From NCBI RefSeq assembly GCF_003362755.1, contig NZ_QKRA01000004.1, positions 124,001 to 188,000 of the forward strand: a stretch of 64,000 bases of DNA. The letters run 5' to 3'. Under the pieces are notes generated by a model. The model did not search any database. It saw only the letters and a program-made list of their open reading frames with translations, and had not been told where the DNA came from. Source of the DNA: Marinomonas piezotolerans (lineage in GTDB: Bacteria; Pseudomonadota; Gammaproteobacteria; Pseudomonadales; Marinomonadaceae). Position 1 is the stretch's first letter. The number at the start of each line of letters is the position of its first letter. Shown one piece after another: positions 18,607 through 28,988 of this stretch. The translations under genes and the position numbers were made by a program.

Positions 18607-19988
18607 CCAAATATTGCTTCGAGTGCTTCTGATAACCGCTCAACTCCCACCACCTCCATGCCCTCGATGGGTTTCTTCGGGCAATTCGACTTTGGAACCA
18701 CTGCGCGCTTGAAGCCATGTTTAGCAGCTTCGCTGATACGCTCTTGGCCTGATGGCACAGGGCGTATCTCACCAGATAAGCCGACTTCGCCTAAGACGAC
18801 TAAATCATGGGGCAGAACTTGATCACGGAAGCTCGATACAACCGCCGCGATGGCTGCTAAGTCAGCAGATGTTTCGAGTACTTTAACCCCACCTACTACG
18901 TTTAAGTAAACGTCCTGATCGGCTGTGAGTAAACCGCCATGCTTGTGCAGTACCGCGAGTAGCATGGCTAAGCGGTTGTGATCAAAGCCCACGGTTACAC
19001 GGCGAGGGTTGCCTAATGCCGAATCATCGACCAATGCTTGTAGTTCAACAAGCAAAGGCCGTGTGCCTTCCCAAACGACCATCACTAAGCTACCTGCTGC
19101 CGGGTGGCTAGACCGATTTAGGAAAATTGAACTTGGGTTTTTAACCTCGCGAAGGCCATTTTCCAACATAGCGAATACGCCGAGTTCATTGATGGCGCCA
19201 AAGCGGTTCTTCATGCCCCGTAGTGTTCTAAAGCGAGAGTCTTCAGAGCCTTCTAACAGCACGGAGCAGTCGACCATGTGTTCTAATACTTTTGGACCTG
19301 CTAAGGTACCATCTTTGGTGACGTGACCGACCAGTAACACAGTGGTTTGGGTTTGTTTTGCAAAGCGTGTAAGCACCGCGGCACTCTCTCGAACTTGAGA
19401 TACGCTTCCAGGAGCCGACTCGATACCATCCAAATGCATGACTTGGATGGAGTCAATGACGATGACCTTAGGCTTGACTTGGTCAGCCACTGCCATAATG
19501 GCTTCGACATTTGTTTCGGATAGCATTTTTAGATTCTTAGTTGGTAAACCTAACCGTTGAGCACGCATCGCAACTTGCTGTAACGACTCTTCACCTGTTA
19601 TGTACATAGCGGTTTGGCTTTGGGCCAGCCAGCACATGGTTTGTAGCAGCAATGTACTTTTCCCCGCTCCGGGATGACCTCCGATAAGAACGACACCACC
19701 AGGTACGAGTCCACCGCCAAGTACTCGGTCGAACTCACTCGCACCAGAGCTAAAGCGTGGCACATCACCTAAGTCCACTTCCGAAAGGTCCTGAATGCCC
19801 GTATTTGCTCCAGCATACCCTTGGCGGCGGGAATCTTGTGTCGCCGCGACGCGCGCAGAGGTTTTGCTCGCGCTGACCTTAAATTCTTGTAAGCTGTTCC
19901 AAGCGCCACACGCTTGGCATTGCCCTTGCCATTTACTGTAATCGGCACCACATTCATTGCAAACAAAAGCAGATTTGGCTTTGGCCAT
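18603..19988 (-). CDS. radA: DNA repair protein RadA (branch-migration helicase)
   Basis: A 461-aa protein (E. coli RadA is 460). The N-terminal zinc finger has four Cys (CNECGADYSKWQGQCQACG). The RecA-like ATPase shows Walker A GHPGAGKST and Walker B VIVIDSI. The RadA-specific motif KNRFG (about 260) and a Lon-like C-terminal domain complete it. It processes recombination intermediates by branch migration and also acts in natural transformation, which is notable next to comM and rep in this window. Confidence 0.96.
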   Translation of the reverse strand: MAKAKSAFVCNECGADYSKWQGQCQACGAWNSLQEFKVSASKTSARVAATQDSRRQGYAGANTGIQDLSEVDLGDVPRFSSGASEFDRVLGGGLVPGGVVLIGGHPGAGKSTLLLQTMCWLAQSQTAMYITGEESLQQVAMRAQRLGLPTKNLKMLSETNVEAIMAVADQVKPKVIVIDSIQVMHLDGIESAPGSVSQVRESAAVLTRFAKQTQTTVLLVGHVTKDGTLAGPKVLEHMVDCSVLLEGSEDSRFRTLRGMKNRFGAINELGVFAMLENGLREVKNPSSIFLNRSSHPAAGSLVMVVWEGTRPLLVELQALVDDSALGNPRRVTVGFDHNRLAMLLAVLHKHGGLLTADQDVYLNVVGGVKVLETSADLAAIAAVVSSFRDQVLPHDLVVLGEVGLSGEIRPVPSGQERISEAAKHGFKRAVVPKSNCPKKPIEGMEVVGVERLSEALEAIFG

Positions 19989-20006
19989 AACAGATGTTCC
20001 TTTCGT

Positions 20007-20040
20007 GAAAAAGCGGACGCTGATGGAGTCAGCGTCCGCT
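20007..20040 (-). terminator. Terminator after the GNAT-nitrilase gene
   Basis: AGCGGACGCTGA and TCAGCGTCCGCT form a perfect 12-bp stem around TGGAG. On the minus strand it is followed by TTTTT. It lies 45 bp past the stop of the GNAT-nitrilase gene and 24 bp before radA. Confidence 0.85.
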
Positions 20041-20084
20041 GTTGGGTCTTACTGATTACCTAGTTGGGAACACATAGGTAGGGT

Positions 20085-21611
20085 TTAGTTGGTTTTCCAG
20101 TCAATGCTATAAAGATCTAAACGACGATCTTTCAAATTGTTAACGGACCCCTCACTGCGTACAAACTTTAGCTTGTCCAAATCTAAATCTGAGAACATCA
20201 GCATTTCCGTATTGGGTGTGGTTTCGGCCATCACGGCATCATGCGGGAATGAGAAATCAGACGGTGAAAATACGGCCCCTTGAGAATACTGAACATCAAG
20301 GTTTTCTACCTGCGGTAGGTTGCCACAGCTGCCGCAAATCACGACGTAACATTCGTTTTCAATCGCGCGGGCTTGAGCACAGCTACGAACGCGAAGGTAA
20401 CCGTTTTTGGTGTCTGTCCAGAACGGTACAAACAGAATATCCATGTCTTGTGAGGACAGATGGCGGGCGAGTTCGGGAAATTCTACGTCGTAACAAATCA
20501 GAATGCCGACTCGTCCTGCATCGGTGTCAAACACGCGAACTTCGCTACCCCCTTCAATGACCCAATCGCGTCGTTCGTGAGGCGTGATATGGATCTTACG
20601 CTGTTCTTCAATCGTACCATCACGGCGACATAAGTAGCTGATGTTATACATGATGTCGTCTTCTACGAGCGGCATAGAGCCCGTGATGACATTGATATTA
20701 TAGCTCACCGCTAACTGGGACATTTCATTGACAAATCGATCTGTAAACGAGGCTAGGAAGCGAATCGCTTCCATCTGATTCGTTTGATCCGGAGCCAGCC
20801 CCATTAGAGGCGCGTTAAAGAACTCAGGAAACAACGCAAAATCACTTTTGTAGCTAGAGAGAGCATCAATGAAATACTCTACTTGCTTGAGAAGCTCTTC
20901 GACACTGTTTACTTCGCGCATTTGCCATTGCACAGCACCGATGCGCACCTGAGTTTTACGATACTCAAGTACGGTAGTCTCTGGCTCATAGAATATGTTT
21001 TTCCATTCTAGCAGTGTTGCATAACCGCGTGATTTCTCATCTTCAGGTAGGTATTTGGTCAGTAGTCGTGTGACTTGGAAATCATTCGATAGCTGGAACG
21101 TCAGAATAGGGTCATAGACTTTACGTTTATCGACCGCTTCTAAGTACTCTGCTGGTGTCATGTCATCGGAATGTTGGTAATAGTTTGGGATTCGACCACC
21201 CGCCAAGATTGCGATGAGATTTTCTTGGCGACAAAGCTCCTTACGTGCTTCATAAAGTCGTCGCCCTAATCGGTAACCGCGATAATCTGGATCGATTAGA
21301 ACATCGAGCCCGTACAGAGCATCGCCATCCTCATCGTGATGAATGCGCTCGCGCTGATCAACCAGATCATCATAAGTATGAGGGTTACTAAAGCGTTGGT
21401 AATTCACTTTTACTGAGAGTGCCATGCCCACAATCTTGTCGTGATCGACAAGACAGATTTGTCCGTCAGGAAGGTCTTTAATTAATTTACGGATAGTATG
21501 CTTGGGCCAGGATCCGCCGATGTCATGATAAACGCGGTCCATAAGCTCTTTGACTTGAGGGTAATCATCCAATGTTAAGTTACGGATTTTTAGGTGTAGA
21601 TCTTCCAGCAT
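20085..21611 (-). CDS. GNAT acetyltransferase-nitrilase fusion
   Basis: A 508-aa two-domain protein. Residues about 6-190 form a GNAT domain with the acetyl-CoA loop region DPDYRGYRLGRRLYEAR. Residues about 225-480 form a carbon-nitrogen hydrolase with an intact Glu-Lys-Cys triad (LFPEFFN, RKIHITPHERR, ILICYDVEFPEL). The fusion occurs in many proteobacteria as a single polypeptide and is thought to combine amide hydrolysis with acyl transfer; the substrate is not known to me. It is monocistronic with its own terminator. Confidence 0.85.
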   Translation of the reverse strand: MLEDLHLKIRNLTLDDYPQVKELMDRVYHDIGGSWPKHTIRKLIKDLPDGQICLVDHDKIVGMALSVKVNYQRFSNPHTYDDLVDQRERIHHDEDGDALYGLDVLIDPDYRGYRLGRRLYEARKELCRQENLIAILAGGRIPNYYQHSDDMTPAEYLEAVDKRKVYDPILTFQLSNDFQVTRLLTKYLPEDEKSRGYATLLEWKNIFYEPETTVLEYRKTQVRIGAVQWQMREVNSVEELLKQVEYFIDALSSYKSDFALFPEFFNAPLMGLAPDQTNQMEAIRFLASFTDRFVNEMSQLAVSYNINVITGSMPLVEDDIMYNISYLCRRDGTIEEQRKIHITPHERRDWVIEGGSEVRVFDTDAGRVGILICYDVEFPELARHLSSQDMDILFVPFWTDTKNGYLRVRSCAQARAIENECYVVICGSCGNLPQVENLDVQYSQGAVFSPSDFSFPHDAVMAETTPNTEMLMFSDLDLDKLKFVRSEGSVNNLKDRRLDLYSIDWKTN

Positions 21612-21696
21612 GCGATCTCCGAAAATGTAGAAAAAAGTGACTCAGACTATATCGTATTTTGGGGGGGATTTTGCAGTTTAGTTGTGTCGTAAATAA

Positions 21697-21721
21697 GAAA
21701 AACCCCGCCGAAGCAGGGTTT
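21697..21721 (-). terminator. Terminator of glnK-amtB
   Basis: On the minus strand AAACCCTGC-TTCG-GCGGGGTTTTT follows the amtB stop by about 27 bp. Confidence 0.85.
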
Positions 21722-21747
21722 CTGGATAGCACGTTAAAGGTTAACGA

Positions 21748-23010
21748 TTATTTTTTGAATTCTGGGTACGCTTCCATACCACATTCAGACATATCGACAC
21801 CTTCGTACTCTTCTTCTTCAGAGACACGGATGCCCATGACTGCTTTGATGATCAACCAAGTGACTAAGCTTGCGCCGAATACCCAAACAAAGATTGTCAG
21901 TGCGCCTGCGATTTGTCCACCGAATGTTGCACCATCGTTAGTTAGAGGTACTGCTAGTAGACCCCAAAGACCGACGACACCGTGTACAGAGATCGCACCC
22001 ACTGGATCATCAATTTTCAGTTTATCTAGTGTCAGGATTGAAACAACAACAATCAGACCACCGACAACACCGATCAGCGTAGCACCTAGAGCTGTAGGCG
22101 TAGAAGGCTCAGCAGTGATGGCAACAAGACCTGCTAGTGCACCGTTAAGTAGCATGGTTAGGTCAGCTTTACCGAATAGGATACGAGCAAGTACTAGTGC
22201 ACCGACCGCACCACCCGCTGCTGCAGCGTTAGTATTTAGAAATACCATTGCAACAGAGTTTGCGTTAGCGATATCGCCAAGTTTCAGTACAGAACCACCG
22301 TTGAAACCGAACCAACCCATCCAAAGGATGAATGTACCTAGCGTTGCTAGAGGTAGGTTAGCACCAGGGATAGCGCGCACTTCACCGTTAGGACCGTATT
22401 TGCCTTTACGAGCACCTAGGACTAGGACACCTGCAAGCGCTGCAGCAGCACCAGCCATGTGTACGATGCCTGAACCCGCGAAGTCAGAGAAGCCCATGTC
22501 GCCAAGGTTGAACATACCGAATACGTCGTTGCCACCCCAAGTCCAAGAACCCTCTAATGGGTAGATCAGACCCGTCATAACGACAGCGAATGCAAGGAAT
22601 GCCCAAAGCTTCATACGTTCAGCTACTGCACCAGAGACGATAGACATTGCGGTTGCAACGAATACGACTTGGAAGAAGAAGTCTGACGCGCCTGAGTAGA
22701 TAGAGCCGCCTTCGAAGCCGCCTTCACGACCAGCAAAGTCGGTCAGTGTAGAAGAAACATCTACATCTTGAATACCGGATAGGAACCAAGTGCCGCCGTA
22801 CATGATTGCGTAACCGCATACTAGGTACATGATACAAGAGATCGCAAACAGTGCGACGTTCTTAGTTAATATTTCAGTCGTGTTTTTGGCACGAACAAGG
22901 CCAGCTTCCAACATCGCGAAGCCCGCTGCCATCCACATAACCAGTGCGCCACACACCAAAAAGTAGAAGGTGTCCATGGCATATTGTAAGTGAAAAATTT
23001 GATCTTGCAT
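21748..23010 (-). CDS. amtB: Ammonium transporter AmtB
   Basis: A 420-aa membrane protein with eleven or so hydrophobic segments. It forms a trimeric ammonium channel. The twin-histidine pore residues are visible in GIVHMAGA and SVHGVVGLWG. The signature region MWMAAGFAMLEAGLVRAKN lies near the N-terminus. It is encoded 39 bp after glnK in the standard glnK-amtB operon, whose PII product blocks the pore under nitrogen sufficiency. Confidence 0.96.
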   Translation of the reverse strand: MQDQIFHLQYAMDTFYFLVCGALVMWMAAGFAMLEAGLVRAKNTTEILTKNVALFAISCIMYLVCGYAIMYGGTWFLSGIQDVDVSSTLTDFAGREGGFEGGSIYSGASDFFFQVVFVATAMSIVSGAVAERMKLWAFLAFAVVMTGLIYPLEGSWTWGGNDVFGMFNLGDMGFSDFAGSGIVHMAGAAAALAGVLVLGARKGKYGPNGEVRAIPGANLPLATLGTFILWMGWFGFNGGSVLKLGDIANANSVAMVFLNTNAAAAGGAVGALVLARILFGKADLTMLLNGALAGLVAITAEPSTPTALGATLIGVVGGLIVVVSILTLDKLKIDDPVGAISVHGVVGLWGLLAVPLTNDGATFGGQIAGALTIFVWVFGASLVTWLIIKAVMGIRVSEEEEYEGVDMSECGMEAYPEFKK

Positions 23011-23049
23011 GTTTCGCCCCCCTAAAGGCTTGTAAGATTCGAGCAGTAA

Positions 23050-23850
<801 letters not shown>

Positions 23851-24093
23851 ATGATTGATCAATTTATCAAGCAGCTGGGAACAGGGTTAGAGCAAGCCGC
23901 GACAACCTTAGGTAAATTACCAGCGGAAGAAATTCAAACGCAGTTGCACCAAGTGGCAAAGGATACGTTAACAAAAATGGATCTGGTCACGCGTGAAGAA
24001 TTTGAAGTGCAAGCTGCGATGTTGCAAAAGTATCGTGAAAAGCTGATTCAGCTTGAAGCACGTTTAGCGGAGTTGGAAGAGTCAGAGAAATAA
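23851..24093 (+). CDS. ubiK: Ubiquinone biosynthesis accessory factor UbiK (BMFP family)
   Basis: An 80-aa helical protein with the pattern of the YqiC/UbiK family: an amphipathic N-terminal helix, the DLVTREEFEVQAAMLQKYREK segment and a C-terminal coiled coil LIQLEARLAELEE. UbiK assists UbiJ in the soluble ubiquinone-synthesis complex. It reads away from glnK and is convergent with the next small gene. Confidence 0.88.
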   Translation: MIDQFIKQLGTGLEQAATTLGKLPAEEIQTQLHQVAKDTLTKMDLVTREEFEVQAAMLQKYREKLIQLEARLAELEESEK

Positions 24094-24102
24094 GCGTTAC
24101 GC

Positions 24103-24315
24103 TTATTTCCAACCTTGCAGCCAATGATCTTCTCGTAACGTTTGCCATGGCAGCTGATATTCTTTTTTGCTGTGAATGGCTTCTAGGGTAATATCTACTA
24201 CCTCGTTTTCTTCGTTGCGAAGAAGTTGCGTGACTATAAAGTGCTTTTCTTTATTTTTGGGCGTGGCTGACGTCCACTTAGATAGATAAAGTTTATTTGG
24301 ATTGATCTTTTTCAT
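24103..24315 (-). CDS. Trp-rich TIGR02450 family protein
   Basis: A 70-aa protein with MKKINPNKLYLSKWTSATP, the HFIVTQLLR segment and the tail W-x-x-L-R-x-x-H-W-x-x-G-W, all characteristic of this small family of unknown role. It is convergent with ubiK (9 bp gap). Confidence 0.8.
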   Translation of the reverse strand: MKKINPNKLYLSKWTSATPKNKEKHFIVTQLLRNEENEVVDITLEAIHSKKEYQLPWQTLREDHWLQGWK

Positions 24316-24487
24316 GTAATGGCTCCTCTTGATTCAATTTACGTGCCTCTCTGACGGTTGGATTGCTTATCTCGGTGAAAAGTGATCTGGGGTGATTAGA
24401 GCATTGAATATAGATACTGTGTTTTAAAGGAAAGTTCGCCACCTAGATTCAAGGTAAAGGGGGCGGCAAGTTATTAATTAAGGATAG

Positions 24488-27232
24488 ATGATGGCAAAAG
24501 GATTTTGGGTGGCGCTCGCCACGACAACTCTTATGACAGGGTGTGCTACGACCCCTGAAGATACCACGCCCTATGAACGCTATACATTGGCTAATGGCAT
24601 GGAAGTGCTGATATGGCCGAACCGCAATTCCGAATCGAATAATGAGGTTCGGATGGAATTGGTGGTGAAAGCGGGCAGTGAAGATGAGCGACCAGATCAA
24701 GCAGGGTTGGCTCATTTTGTCGAACACATGGCGTTCGAACAACGAGATGGCTCTGGTAATAACCCCATTGATGCATGGTTGTATGGGCTAGGAGTTGAGC
24801 ATCAGTCCCATGCCAACGCATACACGACGTTTGATCATACTCGATACTATCTGCAGTTTAATGGCACAGCACCGGAACGATTAGAGAAAGGCGTGAAGGC
24901 TTTTGCGCACATTGCGTCTCAAACACATTTTGATGCGCAGGAAGTTGAACAAGAAAAAGCAGTCATCGAGGCTGAGTGGCGTTATCGAGAAAATACGGAA
25001 AAAGCCGACGACATCCTTTTCAAAGCGAATCTCTCTGAGCACCCTTGGCGTGAGCAGTTAGCGATTGGTGATATGGAGGTCATCTCACATGCCACCCCGC
25101 AACAATTATCGGATTTTTATCAAACACACTATCGGCCAGATAACGCATTTTTAGTGGTCGCTGGTGATGTAGATTTACCCACTCTTAAACAGCAGATCAA
25201 TGATGCATTTTCTTCTTGGTCTGCCCCTGAAAGCGCCTATCAACCCGCGGATGATGTGATGGTTGTTCCGCAGCCATCCATATTGAAGCTGACCGCTCCC
25301 GATTTAACCGGTTCGTATGTGATGTTGGAAGGATTCAGTGACGATTGGTTGATCGATTCCGAAGACGACTTGTATCGAATAGAAATGTTGGGAGCGATAT
25401 TTGATGTATTGCAGCAGCGATTAGATCGTGTGGCCAATCAAGAGCAAATGACGATGGATCTATTTGCGTACTATGGTCGTCATATTAGCCATCGCCATTT
25501 GGGGAGTTTAGTACTTGAGGCGGTGGGCGACACAGATGCGATGCAGCAAGCACTGTCTTTATTGGCGCGTGAATGGGCGAGAATGGCTCAATATGGATTA
25601 ACTCAAGATGAGCTAGATCGCTGGCGTGAGTCGGTATTAAGTAATGAGCGTAATAATTTAGACAGTGCAAAATACCTCGCTGATCTTGCGGTTGATAGTC
25701 TTTTATATGGAGACTTACTGAAAGGGCATAAGCAGTATCTTGAATATTTGGAGAAGGCCCTACCTGCCTTCACGCCTGAGCAGAGCCAAGCTCTCGCATC
25801 GGATGTGTTGGCGTTTACGCCACGTATTACGCTTGTGCAAACGCCTTCGGCTGCCACACCAACCGATCAGCAACTGCGTGATTGGAGTCGCTGGCCCCAA
25901 AAAGTAGCCGTTCCAATGGGCTTTGTAGGCAAAAAAGAAGCGTGGACCGTTACCAAACAACCTGGTCAAATTTTGTCACAGGAAACCCTACCCAGTGGTA
26001 TAAAGGTATTCCGTTTATCAAACGGCATGGAAGTGATGTATTCACGCCATAAAGGGAACGCTGATTGGGTGGATATCCAGTTTGTAGGGTTAGGCGGTCT
26101 CGATGCGCTAGGTGATGATGAAGCCATTTCAGCGCGTTTAGCGTTATCAGTGATGGCTGCCAGTGGCTTAGGTAACCTAGACGGTGAAGCATTAAGTCAT
26201 TGGTTAAATGAGCGAAGCATTACGATTAACCCTTATTTCACGTATTTTACGCGTGAACTGCAACTTGCAGGGCCGTCCAATCAGATAAAGTCGATGTTCC
26301 GCCTTGCCCATGCAGCACTTGCGGAAGCGCAAGTTAATGAGCATGTTTTAGAACATCATAAACGAAGCGCGCTTTCTTATATTCAACGCCAAGCTTCTGG
26401 TAATCGAGATGAGTTTGATCGACGCGTAGAGCAGGCGATGTACCATGACGATACTCGTTTACGTCGCTTGACGGAACAAGATATAGAAAACGTTAGTAAA
26501 CAAGATATTGAGTCGATCTACCATCAGTACTTCGCGGGCGCACAAAACTATAAAATGTATATCGTCGGAGATTTGGAACCCGCTGAATTAGAACGATATT
26601 TGACGCAATACATCGCAAATATTTCCAATCAGTCGGCAGATTATCATTCGACGGTCGATTACCCTAAACTACAAAAATCTGAGCGGATTGTGGGGGACGG
26701 CGTTGGCGGCGAAGCCACGTTTATCACTTTGATGTATGAGGTAGATGCCGAGGACTATCCTTGGGTTAACTTGTCCTTGTTGAAAGCGGAAGCCAAACAG
26801 TTATCAAGCCAGCTAACTTCAGTAATTCGTGAAGATCAGGGGCTTACCTACGCTATATCCGCGGACTTTATTGGGGGAAGTCGTCTCAATAACACAGTGC
26901 AACTGCGGGTCGATTTTAGTGCTGCGCCAGACGAAGTTGATGACGCTATTAATGCCGTTAATCAACAAATCCTTGTGCGCGCGAGACAACCGATAGACAT
27001 GTCAGAGATTGATGCCGCGTTAGTTAAACATCGCAACGAGTTTGATGAGGCTGTCGCGTCAGACGGGCGTTTGATGATCATGGCGACGGCTGATATGTTC
27101 AATCGTTCGAAAGCAACGCTGTTCGACGCGAGTCACAGTGTATCCAGCTATAACGCTGAACAAGTTCATCAGCTATATCGTGCCTTGATGGGAGACCAGG
27201 CGCGTCATGTTGAGTTCATTCTCAACCCATAA
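24488..27232 (+). CDS. M16 (insulinase-family) zinc protease, lipoprotein
   Basis: A 914-aa protein starting with a lipoprotein signal (lipobox LMTGC, Cys-19). The N-terminal M16 domain carries the inverted zinc motif HFVEH at 76-80 and the distal glutamate region EVEQEKAVIEAEW at about 150. A second, inactive M16-like half begins near residue 495 and has no HxxEH. This is the pitrilysin-like two-half layout. It is expected in the periplasm or at the membrane, degrading peptides. It is monocistronic, upstream of comM. Confidence 0.9.
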   Translation: MMAKGFWVALATTTLMTGCATTPEDTTPYERYTLANGMEVLIWPNRNSESNNEVRMELVVKAGSEDERPDQAGLAHFVEHMAFEQRDGSGNNPIDAWLYGLGVEHQSHANAYTTFDHTRYYLQFNGTAPERLEKGVKAFAHIASQTHFDAQEVEQEKAVIEAEWRYRENTEKADDILFKANLSEHPWREQLAIGDMEVISHATPQQLSDFYQTHYRPDNAFLVVAGDVDLPTLKQQINDAFSSWSAPESAYQPADDVMVVPQPSILKLTAPDLTGSYVMLEGFSDDWLIDSEDDLYRIEMLGAIFDVLQQRLDRVANQEQMTMDLFAYYGRHISHRHLGSLVLEAVGDTDAMQQALSLLAREWARMAQYGLTQDELDRWRESVLSNERNNLDSAKYLADLAVDSLLYGDLLKGHKQYLEYLEKALPAFTPEQSQALASDVLAFTPRITLVQTPSAATPTDQQLRDWSRWPQKVAVPMGFVGKKEAWTVTKQPGQILSQETLPSGIKVFRLSNGMEVMYSRHKGNADWVDIQFVGLGGLDALGDDEAISARLALSVMAASGLGNLDGEALSHWLNERSITINPYFTYFTRELQLAGPSNQIKSMFRLAHAALAEAQVNEHVLEHHKRSALSYIQRQASGNRDEFDRRVEQAMYHDDTRLRRLTEQDIENVSKQDIESIYHQYFAGAQNYKMYIVGDLEPAELERYLTQYIANISNQSADYHSTVDYPKLQKSERIVGDGVGGEATFITLMYEVDAEDYPWVNLSLLKAEAKQLSSQLTSVIREDQGLTYAISADFIGGSRLNNTVQLRVDFSAAPDEVDDAINAVNQQILVRARQPIDMSEIDAALVKHRNEFDEAVASDGRLMIMATADMFNRSKATLFDASHSVSSYNAEQVHQLYRALMGDQARHVEFILNP

Positions 27233-27325
27233 AGCAAAACCCTAGTCGTTGTGTGAAGAGTCAGTCTCGCTTGCCCTTCACACAACGTCTTCACAAGGAA
27301 GAGCTAACCGCATCAAGGAGTGATG

Positions 27326-28192
27326 ATGAGCCTCGCAACCGTTTATAGCCGTGCTCGTGTTGGCGTGTCGGCACCATTAGTGACCGTTGAAACCCACATA
27401 TCGAATGGGCTTCCTGCTCTTAATATTGTAGGGTTACCCGAAGCTGCCGTTCGAGAAGCCAAAGATCGCGTACGCAGTGCGATCATTAACAGTCAATTTG
27501 AATTTCCCCTACGTCGCATTACCATCAACCTCGCGCCAGCAGACCTTCCTAAAGAAGGAGGGCGTTATGACTTGGCCATTGCCATCAGCATCTTGATGGC
27601 GTCAGGTCAATTAGGTGAGCGTCAACTAGGGGACTTTGAATTTGTTGGAGAATTGGCTTTATCGGGTGATCTGCGGGGGGTACCTGGGGTACTTCCTTCT
27701 GCGATGGCGGCAAAACAATCCACTCGAAAAATGGTATGCCCTTCTGATAACGCGAATGAAGCGGGCTTAGTCGATCATGACGTTTTTCATGCGCGGCATC
27801 TAACGCAAGTGACTGCAGCGTTATTGGATCTTAGTAAATTAGAGTTGTGTTCGAGTGCCCCCAAAGCAATGACTCAGCCACATAATCTACGGGACATGGC
27901 TGATGTCAAAGGTCAGTACCAAGCGCGACGAGCGTTGGAAGTCGCTGCTGCGGGCGCGCACAATCTATTGTTTATTGGCCCGCCTGGTACCGGAAAAACC
28001 ATGTTGGCATCGCGTCTCCCAGGTATCATGCCGCAGATGATCGAATCCGAAGCGCTGGAAGTCGCGGCGGTGCAATCCGTATCCGGTCGCAAAATGGGCG
28101 TAGATTGGCATTGGTCCGAACGCCCGTTTCGCAGCCCGCATCACTCCAGCTCAGCCGCCGCATTGGTTGGAGGTGGTTCTGTACCTAAGTGA
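27326..28192 (+). pseudogene. comM: comM (yifB) 5' part, interrupted by the transposon
   Basis: ComM is a hexameric Mg-chelatase-like helicase that speeds branch migration during natural transformation. This fragment has the N-terminal Lon-like domain (LPALNIVGLPEAAV) and Walker A GPPGTGKT. It ends with HHSSSAAALVGGGSVPK. The next bases (28190-28192) are the first three of the transposon, TGA, so the element itself supplies a stop. The intact gene would read on at 52542. Start 27326 is set by AAGGAG 5 bp upstream. A truncated protein lacking Walker B and sensor residues is unlikely to work. Confidence 0.95.
28185..28189. repeat. Target-site duplication CTAAG, left copy
   Basis: The five bases CTAAG before the element are repeated at 52537-52541 after it. 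Joining at one copy restores the Pro-Lys-Pro-Gly-Glu coding of comM. Five base pairs is the standard duplication for Tn7-type transposases. Confidence 0.95.
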
Positions 28193-28301
28193 CAGATACA
28201 TAGCATGATTGTAATAATAGGCGTGTTTCTAACATTTTTTCCATCATAATACTGTATTGGCGTACATCAAAGCGGTGTAATGGCTTTGAATTTACATCAA
28301 A
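28190..28301. repeat. Transposon left end with candidate TnsB sites
   Basis: The left terminus before tnsA carries TACATCAAA twice (28263-28271 and 28293-28301, spaced exactly 30 bp), plus a related CATCATAA near 28242-28255. In the right end the inverted relatives TTTGATGT (52482-52489) and TATGATGTA (52501-52509) occur. Such multiple short repeats are where TnsB binds in Tn7. Assignment is by pattern only. Confidence 0.5.
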
Positions 28302-28326
28302 CTGTGCACATGGATTATGGAAGTAT

Positions 28327-28983
28327 ATGCCTGTACGTAAAATACCAAAAAATTACCGTAACTTAACGGGTATCGCAGCTTCTAAAAAGTCAGAAGCAGG
28401 CTTTTTTGAGTCTACGTTAGAGCGCGATTTTTTATCCCTTCTTGAGTTTGATAGTGATGTGCTTAGTTTTGATGTTCAACCTGTGAAAGTTGATTTTCAA
28501 AACGCAGAAGGCAAGAGTCGATCGTATACACCTGATGTGCTGGTGGAGTATCGCCATGGCTCTTCTATTTTTCCTTCAGTCGATAATATTCTGTTTGAAG
28601 TAAAATATCGAAATGACATTAAGCAAAATTGGGACATCTTGAAGCCAAAGTTCAAGGCTGCTATTCGTCATGCCAATCAGAATGGTATGCGCTTCAAAGT
28701 CGTTACTGAGAAAGAGATACGTACCCCTTATCTTGAAAACATTCGCTTTCTTCTTCCTTATATGCATTTAGAGCAAGATGAGCAGTATTCAGAGCTGCTT
28801 GTTGAAACATTACAGAAACTGTCGAATTGTTCCATTGAAGAGCTGGTTCGATCTGTTTTCTTTGATAAATGGAAACAGGCGGAATTGATAACGGTACTTT
28901 GGACTTTGATTGCAACGAGGCAAATAAGGACAGACCTTTCAATTCCCCTTACTATGTCAGCTACTGTTTGGGTGGAGGCCTAG
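28327..28983 (+). CDS. tnsA: TnsA-like endonuclease (5'-strand cleavage)
   Basis: A 218-aa protein with the TnsA endonuclease fold. Candidate catalytic residues are Glu-28 (FFESTLERDF), Asp-70 (YTPDVLVEY) and Glu-91/Lys-93 (FEVKYR). With TnsB it makes double-strand breaks at transposon ends, so transposition is cut-and-paste. The ATG is 137 bp inside the left end. The next gene starts 5 bp after the stop. The C-terminal half (about 115-200) would contact TnsC. Confidence 0.88.
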   Translation: MPVRKIPKNYRNLTGIAASKKSEAGFFESTLERDFLSLLEFDSDVLSFDVQPVKVDFQNAEGKSRSYTPDVLVEYRHGSSIFPSVDNILFEVKYRNDIKQNWDILKPKFKAAIRHANQNGMRFKVVTEKEIRTPYLENIRFLLPYMHLEQDEQYSELLVETLQKLSNCSIEELVRSVFFDKWKQAELITVLWTLIATRQIRTDLSIPLTMSATVWVEA

Positions 28984-28988
28984 TTGAT

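Noticed and set aside
21659..22564. 301-codon open frame opposite amtB
   Set aside because: It is a shadow of the conserved amtB coding strand, with Pro/Ser/Thr-rich low-complexity composition.
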